In this document: positions 21,661-29,660 of the stretch, in pieces | Numbering within the stretch: position 1 is the stretch's first letter | Layout: each line of letters starts with the position of its first letter | The notes under the pieces: generated by a model | The model's database searches: none | Told to the model about the DNA's origin: nothing | What the model saw: the letters and a program-made list of their open reading frames with translations, nothing else | DNA from: Isohypsibius dastychi | Taxonomy: Eukaryota > Tardigrada > Eutardigrada > Parachela > Isohypsibiidae | Length of the DNA: 29,660 bases | Direction: 5' to 3' | Assembly: GCA_034696485.1 (NCBI GenBank) | Contig: JAQIWT010000183.1 | Span: 1-29,660 of the forward strand | Translations under genes and position numbers: made by a program

Positions 21661-22824
21661 TTAGTCTTGATATCGGACGGTGTTGAGCTGGTCCATTTCC
21701 TCATTCTCTCGTAATGTCTCCATATAGTGGAATTCTGCTCGCTTTTCTCCTTCCGTAATGTGCGTGTAATTCGCTGATAAACACGTCAGAAAATGCAACT
21801 GTTACAAAGAAGCGCGTTACTCCCTCTTAAAATGACTATTTTAATGGGGGAATACTTACAAGACTGAGTACGACAACGAAGGATGCTAAGGTGGCCGCCA
21901 AGTAGATGCCCTCAGTATTCTTAATCGACTCGCATAAACGTCGAAAGTCGTTGCCGCATTTACTGAACCGATTCATGTCGTAGTTTGGGTAGGATGTGTT
22001 GGGGAACAGGAAACCTGGAAGAATATGAGTTAGCGGTGAATCTAAGGTTTGCAGTTGGCGAAATGATTCATGAATTACCGACGTGCCGAAATGGTATGCA
22101 GCGACCAAGTTCGGGAGATTCCATTGGAGCATGATCGCATATTTGAGAGTAGAGAATGTAAGTAGCGGTCAGGAGAAGAAGGAGAGCCATGATGAGTATC
22201 CAGGCGAAATGGAGGATGTAGGTTATCAACATGCACTAAAAAGTACAATGTTATCACATGTATACTTAGACAACACTTAACAAGAAGGATCCGAAATCCG
22301 AACACAGAATTTGTCTAACACGGGTTGATCAAATGATTTAATTACGGTACAGAGTGCTAGAGGTCAAGTTGACTTACAACTGCGATACTGAATCTCCCTC
22401 CGACTTTAGCACGAGTTCCACGGAAGACTTGTTCTCGTGTAACTCCAGTGGCTGCTATCCCGACAACCAGGAGCAATACAGAGAATAATGCCATACAGCT
22501 GCCAATTGCAATAAAAATTGTCCTCAGATTATCCAGCCTGAAATCGCGGTCAAATAGCTGTTATGGTTCGAGGTTAGGGTAAATGACAATGCTCGACTGA
22601 CCAGTATAGTTTAAGCTGGAATACTTCGTTGAATAAACGTAGAGTGTTGGAGAGTCCAGCATACATTTGCGAACAAAATACGGCCACACCGACAACACAT
22701 AGGATGGTGGCAATGAGGGAGGCATATGGAACACGTGTATAACACTCCGTTTCTGAGAGTTAAAAAAATGCATCACCTCAAAGCGATCAAAAAGTTCAAG
22801 AGTTACCAACTTACTGGAGGACAT
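21661..22824 (-). CDS. nmgp-1: PLP/DM20/M6-family four-TM neuronal membrane glycoprotein
   Basis: Minus-strand exons 22824-22815, 22752-22602, 22537-22378, 22235-22079, 22014-21860 and 21798-21661 join in frame to 256 residues. The order matches proteolipid proteins: N-terminal ECYTRVPYASLIATILCVVG (TM1, compare PLP APFASLVATGLCFFG), TM2 FIAIGSCMALFSVLLLVVGI, then ATGVTREQVFRG (compare TTGAVRQIFGDYK), TM3 YILHFAWILIMALLLLL, a large Cys-containing loop (ICDHAP, GRCIPF, KCGNDFRRLCES) and TM4 GIYLAATLASFVVVLSL followed by LSANY, as in M6. It is thus a multipass plasma-membrane protein; M6 proteins act in neurite growth and membrane organisation. The tail is charged (REFH-free, acidic and basic mix ending VRYQD). 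The first exon codes for only three and a third residues. nmgp-1 is the worm M6 name I recall; family call is firm, symbol less so. Confidence 0.87.
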
Positions 22825-23142
22825 ATTCGTCGATCAACGTTCAAACTATCTCAGCCATACGATACTGTGAGACGAATCAGCAACATGAAAAGAAAACAAG
22901 TTCATCCATGAATAGGTGAAACGGGAATTGAGACCATAATCCAGGAAGATTTGTTGCTCAGCTCATTGGTGGCGAATTAGGATGGGAAAGTAAGTGAGGA
23001 AGTGAGAAGGTGAATGTGTGCGCATGCACTGTTTGTATTGTCCGGCATTCTTATGGAAGGCAAGGGCAGGGCACGGCATGCTAGGCCAGAATCATAATCC
23101 TTATCAATTCTTTTGCTGACTGATAACTCAGCGCTCAGTCGA

Positions 23143-23166
23143 CTCTGCTCTGCTCTGCTCTGCTCT
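23143..23166 (+). repeat. (CTCTG)4 microsatellite
   Basis: Four perfect CTCTG units followed by CTCT in the divergent intergenic region. Confidence 0.9.
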
Positions 23167-23521
23167 ATACCCTAGAAGCGATCTGTGTGTCTGACCGACC
23201 AGAACGCAGTGCAGCTGGATTCGAAAAAGCGTCCATGCGAGACCGAGAATGAACAGAACAGGGTGACTAAGGTCAGCTACATGTCAACAAAGTAGTCGGG
23301 TAAGGTAACCTGCACAATTTTACAAGCATGGAGGTGGTAAGGCCTTTGACGTGACTGCCTCGCCAGTGACCTTTTCACTCCCCGTGAAGCCCATTGTTCC
23401 CATAATCTATCTATGCTACATTCATAACGCTACAACAAAGCGTAACAAGATGCGAACTGGGAGCATCCCCCATCGAAAATGTCCACGTTAACCATTGTTT
23501 AACTGGCAGGTATGAAAGTAT

Positions 23522-23538
23522 GGGGGGGGGGGGGGGGG
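23522..23538 (+). repeat. G17 homopolymer tract
   Basis: Seventeen consecutive G residues, followed after GAAA-type bases by another GGGGG run. Confidence 0.95.
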
Positions 23539-23803
23539 AGAAAGGGGGTACTACCATCACAGCTGATATTGCATGCTCATCTCATCTCATCTGGTTTCGA
23601 AATTCTGATTTCAACAATCCTCCCCTCATCATCCAATGTTTTAAATGTTCTTGATTACGCTTTCAGTATCACATGTGAGATTATACGTGGAATTGCGACA
23701 CCGATAGATACAGTTGTATCTCGTTCTCTTCATCTCAAATACCAACCTTCGATTTTGTCAAACGGAATAAAGGAGATTCCGAAGCTGATCTCCTCACTGT
23801 GAA

Positions 23804-25526
23804 ATGGAGTTGATTTGGAAGATATGTGTATCCTTGGTTGGAATTGTGTTGCACGCTAGTCAGATTGAAGCGAATGGAGGATGTTCTGCGTTGAAGTTGG
23901 ATAAGGAGCCACCTCAACTCAAAGCCAACTTGGACAAGCTCAACAGTCTCCCCACCGAAATTCGCAATCATGGGTTAGTATAGTAACACTTTTTCATTCG
24001 AATGAAGTGCAGTGGTAAACTGCGTGTAGTTCCAAAAAAACCCACGAAGAAATTGATTTTGTGTCGAGATTTTGATTTGTAAATTGTTTTCAATAACAAC
24101 TACGCATTTTCAAAATCGTTTCGAAAATGACGTCTAATACATCTCGATGCTCGATTCGAAGAAATTTCACGTTTTGGTATTGAGGAATTTTTCGAATTTC
24201 CTATTTTTCATGCGTTTTTTTTTTGTTTTTTTTTTCAGTTTCAGATTTGTTTTCTATATTCCACAGGTACTCTGTCGAAGTGAGAGAAGGGAATTCCGAC
24301 TACATATACACCCTGAAAATCTGTCCAGATTCCAATGTTAAAGATAACGGGTCCATAACTCAGCTGAAAAAGGGAGATGCTCCAGAAACGGCGACCATTA
24401 TTGGAAGGATGAATGAGACAGTCGCCCATTTTTCCGATCTGGGTGCGTGTTTTTCTACCGTTACAATTTTCATATTCTGAACCGGAAGTGATATGTTTAT
24501 TTGTAGGTGATCTGGTGTATTTGTCATATACAAATGGGGATGACTATCGAAGTGCATGTAATCAAAGTGAACGACGTGCAACGACGCTCATTCGATGTAT
24601 CCCTGGATTAAAAGAGGTTAGTAAAAAAATGTGAATTTTTTCCATAATGTAATTCATTGAATTATTATATTTTTTTAAATTTCAGCCAACGATGAAATAT
24701 TTCAGCGAGATGGTCGCCGATAAAGAAGACTTTTGTTATTATCTTTTTGAATTATGGCTCCCACCAAATCATCTTCCCGGTATTATGAACTGCAGTAAGT
24801 AAGAAGTCGTTTATGAAATAATTTTTCTCACATTTGTTTATATTGTCTTTAGATGAAACGAAGCAGGGTGATAATGGTAATAACACTCCTCCAACTTCTC
24901 ATCACCTCAGTGCTGGATCAATCATCCTAATTCTGTACGTTTGTTCAATTTTCGACCGGAAGTTGTTTAATTTTTTTCAATTGTATTGTTTTTTGTTTTT
25001 TTACAGGATTTTGGTTCCGGGAGTGCTGTTCTTCATATTGGGTGCACTTTATAAACGCGTGAGATTTAGTGATCATTTTTAGAAAAATATCTGACTGATA
25101 TTCTTCTAGTTTGTCATGGGAGCTATTGGAATTGAGCAAGTGCCATGTATTGACTTTTGGAGAAACTGCGGAACACTGCAGGCTGTAAGTGGTTTTATAT
25201 GTTTTATGAACATTTTTGGACAACCGAATTTGGAGAAATAATTGTTCAAATTTAAATCTTCGATGATTTTGGATGGTTCCAAAAAACATCTTTTATAAGA
25301 AACTCGTCATTTTCCAGAAATTTGTCGTTAGAATTGGGGTGAGTTACAGTTTGAGGATCATACATATCTTTTTTGTATTATTCAGGCGGGTTGGCGTTAT
25401 TTGCGAGGAGGATGTCGCAGTCGATCTCACAATAATTACGACGAATATTCAGCTGTTAGCACAGAGGATGAACGGGAGATTCTGGATGCCACAAGAACCA
25501 ATGATGACCATCTTCTCCCCATGTAA
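23804..25526 (+). CDS. M6PR: Cation-dependent mannose-6-phosphate receptor homologue (MRH domain, single TM)
   Basis: Exons 23804-23973, 24267-24442, 24507-24616, 24686-24794, 24853-24934, 25007-25058, 25110-25184 and 25386-25526 join in frame to 304 residues (human CD-MPR has 277). A signal peptide (MELIWKICVSLVGIVLHAS) precedes a luminal MRH domain: YIYTLKICPD, ITQLKKGD, IGRMNETVAHFSD, LSYTNGDDYRSAC, SERRATTLIRC, DFCYYLFEL. These align one by one with CD-MPR, including the sugar-contact Gln (TQL), Arg (ERRAT) and Glu (YLFE) and the metal-site Asp (NGDDY). A TM helix (~207-231, IILILILVPGVLFFILGALY) leads to a cytosolic tail with GAIGIEQVPCIDFWRNCGTL and the terminal acidic-dileucine signal DDHLLPM. 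In vertebrates the receptor carries lysosomal hydrolases from Golgi to endosome. Three NxS/T glycosylation sites (NET, NQS, NET) are visible. No worm symbol is recalled. Confidence 0.92.
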
Positions 25527-25976
25527 AGCCGACCATCCATCAATCATCCTCTTCTACAGGATTGGCAGCTCTTCAACTTACACTCACGAAATCGAGGAAA
25601 CGATGTACCAAAACGTTGCCTTCTTTTCTGTTCGATCACCTCATAGTTTAGCTCAGCCCGATGTCTTATTGATAAACCGATGGATAGAATTTAATTTTTG
25701 ATTCTTTATTACATTTTTTCAAACCAAAGTGTCATACATCCAAGTGTGATCAATCACAGAGTTTCATGACAGTAATAATAAGATACTTTTTCGAGGGCTT
25801 TTCTTGGCCGGGTTGTAATGTGATAAAAAGCAACCCGGTGTTGTGTCAGTGACTAGCTCAAAAGATGGGAAGAATGGCCAGTGAGATATTCCCAATTGTT
25901 TTGATCTATCATATTATCAGGCATTATTCAGTTCATATAAACTGCGTTTTCTGGTATTTTGATCGACTGACAAGTT
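25527..25976. other. Intergenic region between convergent M6PR-like and protease genes
   Basis: The 450 bp between two stop codons facing each other hold no recognised gene and no clear AATAAA on either strand. Only short AT-rich and palindromic words, such as GCAACCCGG/CCGGGTTG around 25808-25838, stand out. Confidence 0.5.
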
Positions 25977-27831
25977 TTACAGAGTTATATCGCCAGGAGT
26001 AGCCACATTGAGAATCCATTGTATGTACAAGGCAACCTTGGTATACTGTCCACCTAGACCACTCCCACAGTCATCCCCAAAAGACGTGATACCAGCTTGA
26101 TAGTAACTCCTTCTTACTGGATCCAGACAAACAAGCGGTCCACCTGAATCACCTTCAAACATCAACGAACGTCAGTGACAACTTGGATGAACTTGAATGA
26201 TACTACTGCTGACCTTGACATGTATCTTGCCAGCGCTGTGTTCCGGCGCAGATGAACAGATCGAGGTTTGTCCGCTGAACAAGTGAATTGCCGGACAGTG
26301 AACGAATCGAATTGAACGCACATGTGCCATCATAACCATTTGGTCGAACTTGCAATTGCGTCCATTTCAGTGGGACAGGGTCTCGATCATCTAAAGTAAT
26401 AAACTGAGTTCTGGGACAGAATGCGATTTGCGTAAAGATCTGTTTTGAACATTGGACTTACTTTTGCCATTGTTGTCTTCTTCACCATATCCACTGACAA
26501 CACACCATTCACCGGGATTGGGTATCCGACTAGTCAAACACACGGCACACACACATGGCGAAGACTCGAGATCTATCTGACCCCGAAGTGTCAGAATGGC
26601 AATGTCGTTATTGTTCATGTCATAATTGTATTCCGGATGGACAACACTCCTCTCAATCGAAAACTGCTGAGCACAGCGAGTATTCGAGCTCATCCCAAAC
26701 GGCCATTTTACATCTCTGTCCATCCCTCCAACAATCACCTTGACCATCCGATCCGAAACTCTTCTTCTGTCAAATTAAAGTGACATTAATTTAGCTCCTA
26801 GTGCAAACTACAGAATGATATTCATTCTGTATTTGATATTCATTCTGTAGATTCAGTCTGTATGTTCATGTCACGTTTTTTTTAAATACGGTTTCTACAA
26901 GATCATTACGGTGGTCAATGGTTAGATATCACGACATACTTGGTGTTTTCATTGAAGAGACAATGTGCGGCTATAAGAAGAGTCCGACTGCCAATTACAC
27001 TTCCCCCACAGAGTGTCTCATCAAAGGCATTCCCAATATGAACCTTGGCTTGCCAACATAACTGCCCAAAGGTCGCATCATACCCTCCGACTATGCGACG
27101 AACACGCTTCAAAGTCACCTCCTCACTTAGAAGCTCGCTTGCCAGGTGTTGTGCGGTGGGCAGCCCCAGAAATGATTCAGGATTGGAAAGATCTGTAAAT
27201 ATGCGAAGAATGCGTGAAATTGTGTTCTACTACTTGGTGGACCTCTCAGTGTACTGTACCTCGTTTACTCAGTTATGCAACGCTGAGCAATATTCGCAAA
27301 CATTGGTTAGCTCAAACTTGCATTCGAAATCGACAACAATTATTTCTCACAATTCTGGATCGAATGAGATTTTAACACCCACCAAACGAGGTCATTTTTT
27401 GATGTTGATATTTCTTCACTCAAAAGAAAAGACTTCTTCTCATTTTAATTCAGGGGATATCAGAGTACACTCTGTTTTGCGTCTAGTTACAGGTAGTTAA
27501 ATTCAATAATGACCCACTCCAAAAATGGCCATGAACAGTTTTCCGTACCTGAGTTGGTGGAATTGGAGTTTTGCAGTGTCCGTCTGCCGAGGAACGCTAG
27601 CCATGGATTAAATCCAAACCGTTCTGAGATGCGAGGTTGAACTGGTTGTGCCTTAATCGGCTCACGTGGAACTGGTGGCTTAAAATTCCCGGTTAACTGG
27701 TCAAATAGTCCAAATGGATCAAGCTGGCCATTGGAGACTAGTCCACACTGCTTAGCTTGAATGGTAAGGATGATGGAAAGGATCAAGGTGAGTAGGGAAA
27801 GAAGGTGGACAAATGACATGATCTTCGGCAT
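25977..27831 (-). CDS. Secreted trypsin-like (S1A) serine protease zymogen
   Basis: Minus-strand exons 27831-27549, 27192-26940, 26766-26462, 26390-26214 and 26152-25977 join in frame to 397 residues. A signal peptide (MPKIMSFVHLLSLLTLILSI, cleavage likely after IQA) is followed by a ~110-residue pro-region starting KQCG and ending VRR|IVGG, the zymogen cleavage site. The catalytic triad is complete: His in LLIAAHC, Asp in NNNDIAILTL, Ser in GDSGGPL. The bases DTCQGDSGG place Asp at the position equivalent to trypsin 189, predicting cleavage after Lys/Arg; GITSFGDDCGSG forms the other side of the pocket. The single pro-region Cys could pair with the CVCAVC cluster, as in chymotrypsinogen. There is no extra CUB, LDL or TM segment, so it is a soluble extracellular enzyme. 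Worm try-family member, exact name unknown. Start chosen for the signal peptide; the Met four codons later would also serve. Confidence 0.93.
26809..26831. repeat. Short perfect palindrome with partial tandem copy in a protease intron
   Basis: TACAGAATGA and TCATTCTGTA flank TAT, giving 10-bp perfect arms; ATATTCATTCTGTA is then repeated at about 26836-26849. It lies in intron 26767-26939. Confidence 0.7.
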
Positions 27832-29660
27832 GGCACTCCTTCCAACTCCATACTGACCCTCAAACGACTCGAATTGGTTGGAAGGTCTTTCTTTGAATTC
27901 GGCGTGAAGATCATGTAGACAATTGTCATATTTGAGAATGTATTATGTGGTTATGCTGATGGCGCAGATCGAAGGAAATGTAACAAGAGATTGATTTGTC
28001 GAGATTTGCTGACTGAGCATATCTTCATCAAGTGAATATGCTAGCCATGGCAAGATGTTTTGTTTGTCTTAGATTGTATATAGAATATTCTGCAGTATAA
28101 AGATATCAAACGACGCATGTATACCTTCTTCTATTTCGGCTTACTCCATGAGTCTGTAGGACCTTGGCAGCATCTTGAGAAGAAGATTTCCCTAACTGCT
28201 GGTCCAAGATCGGGAGGAAACAAAACTCGCGATGTGCAACTTTGAACACGTCGATTTCTGCTTCAAGCTAGCGAGAAACATCTTCCATTTGCCTACGCGA
28301 AGTCTTTCTCGATACGAAGTGGTCAGGTACTGCAGTCGGAATATTTTGCGAATAATAACAAATGATACTCGACGTGGCCTAGTTCTCAACCTCAGGCATC
28401 CGTGACCTTTAGTAACCATGCTATACCCGAATGCATGCTTTAGAGAATTCCTTGATAGTTGACATGCAGATTCATCTAAGAAGTTTTCATCCTACCAAGA
28501 GAAGGAACAGTCGTTTTTCCCGCATTCGAAGAGAAAATGAAGTACGCCAGTGAAACTGGAAGTAGCTACCATATGTATCATGACCCGCAATCTGTGGTTA
28601 CCACGCATTTGGTAGCTTGATACTATTGCCTGTACTATTTGCGTTACTGCGGCTAGTAAGGTATGGTAATCTCATGGATCTGAATGAATAGTATCGTGCC
28701 ATCAGATCAGTTAGAAAGTTCACCTGAACCAGTGTAGTTAACGCTTATTATTTGACAACAGCTCAACAGGAGAGATAGCCAGAGGATGAATCAAAACACC
28801 AAGTCAGATTGCAGACATCCCGTGAGAGTGGGAGGCCTGCCAGCTGACAGATACCATAGGTCATGAGTAGCGGCACTCAGATACCGTATGATCCGTTTTC
28901 ATGCGCTGAGTATCTTTTTTCCACTGGCAGCGAGATGTAAGACAGAAAAATGAGTACATAGTCTTGAATTGTGAGCTCTGTTGTAATTACCAAAGGTCAC
29001 ATGTGTTGCCAGTGTCGGTACCTCATACAGTAGATGAAGATGTGACAAACGTAGTATCGATAATCTTTTAGTAACCTAGTATCTTGATGCATTGAACGAG
29101 CATGCGAACTGCAGGAACTTCGTCATTTTCCAAAACTCCTGCTGCCTGATACAGCTGCGTGAGAGGAATTCTGTCGAACTTGCAAGCACAACCCCCGGAG
29201 GGTTGAATCCGATAAGGTCGAGAATGTTTGTCGAAAGCTTATTGTTTAAAATGGGTGGGTGGTTTTACGACAACAAACCATTATGACTGAGGGCTGAAAA
29301 GACTACCAGTAAGGACAACAATTGATACACAGCTGGGAATCTCGCTAGAGTGATAAACCCCAATTTTTGTACTCTGAATGACATAAACTTTATGTCATTT
29401 CGTAGATCTGTAAATATCTATCAATTGATCCCCATCCCAGCCGCAAATATGTATTTCAGAAAGAGAAGTTGGTATACAATGTTTTGATCAATTTTTGTAC
29501 TATCACGGCCGCGCGGTGCGCGCGGCGCTAGAAGAATGCGAACAAACACTGCTGCATATTTTGTTGCGACTTTCAGATCATTACGATTATTTTCGATCAG
29601 TTTTATTGAAAAAAAGTCAGGGATCAGTAAAATCTCACAAAACAGCGAAGCGAGCACGCA
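27832..29660. other. Gene-poor right end of the window
   Basis: About 1.8 kb with no coding exon, tRNA or known RNA that I can support on either strand. The first few hundred bases should contain the protease promoter. It includes a 21-base palindrome at 29378-29398 (ATGACATAAA-C-TTTATGTCAT) and a GC-rich patch at about 29505-29530 (GGCCGCGCGGTGCGCGCGG) that contrasts with the AT-rich surroundings. Confidence 0.5.
29378..29398. repeat. 21-bp perfect palindrome
   Basis: ATGACATAAA and TTTATGTCAT flank a single C, with no associated gene. Confidence 0.8.

Larger units (their letters stand above)
22825..23803. promoter_or_regulatory. Shared divergent promoter region of nmgp-1 and the M6PR-like gene
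   Basis: No exon is recognised. The region holds a (CTCTG)4 array at 23143-23166, a G17 run at 23522-23538, and CTCAT repeats near 23577-23592. Both flanking genes read away from it, so their core promoters should lie here. Neither start codon has a strong trans-splice acceptor directly before it. Confidence 0.45.
2341..24963. other. Dispersed CCGGAAGT motif, 26 exact copies
   Basis: Plus-strand copies start at 2341, 6634, 10462, 12181, 13250, 13589, 14092, 14260, 15308, 15353, 15470, 15557, 17232, 18110, 18991, 20271, 21256, 24482 and 24956. Reverse copies (ACTTCCGG) start at 3964, 6968, 10339, 10930, 13444, 14332 and 15827. Seven are non-coding (10339, 10930, 12181, 15827, 21256, 24482, 24956). 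Counts are by eye. Confidence 0.8.

Noticed and set aside
22561-22580. tRNA B-box-like GGTTCGAGG
   Set aside because: No A box or cloverleaf could be drawn around it; it lies in an intron of nmgp-1.

Overview
The window looks like nuclear DNA of a rhabditid nematode, most likely Caenorhabditis or a close relative. Genes are dense and lie on both strands. Most introns are about 50-100 bp with TTTCAG-type acceptors, and trans-splice-like acceptors sit directly before two start codons. All six protein-coding genes have clear animal homologues, three of which I place in named worm families (DIN-1/SPEN, NMGP-1/M6, HEATR1). All exon coordinates come from manual splice-site and phase bookkeeping; every intron of the coding models keeps frame.

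Layout: (1) 1-623, minus strand: secreted cyclophilin, running off the left edge, with one GC-AG intron. (2) 624-1383: divergent promoter region holding a 165-bp fold-back element. (3) 1384-7684, plus: nine exons of the 90S pre-ribosome factor HEATR1/UTP10. Its last quarter is absent. A 946-bp intron holds a divergent but structurally compensated U6 snRNA gene. (4) 7685-10009: repeat-rich gap with a 208-bp fold-back element, a 594-bp palindrome that encloses two further hairpins, and a G11 tract. (5) 10010-21020, plus: 19 exons of a SPEN/SHARP-type corepressor (worm DIN-1) with four RRMs, a long K/E/R helix, Q-rich exons and a C-terminal SPOC domain; its 5' end is missing. (6) 21661-22824, minus: a four-TM PLP/M6 proteolipid (NMGP-1 type), convergent with din-1. 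(7) 23804-25526, plus: a cation-dependent mannose-6-phosphate receptor homologue ending in DDHLLPM. (8) 25977-27831, minus: a secreted trypsin-like zymogen. (9) 27832-29660: no gene recognised.

The genes do not form a pathway. They are a mix of nuclear (HEATR1, SPEN, U6) and secretory or membrane (cyclophilin, PLP, M6PR, protease) genes in convergent and divergent pairs. The strongest signals not explained by the genes are: 26 exact copies of the 8-mer CCGGAAGT on the two strands, seven of them non-coding, where about one is expected by chance; the nested palindromes lying exactly where both HEATR1 and din-1 lose sequence; and the U6 variant with a rebuilt 5' stem and paired changes in the telestem.
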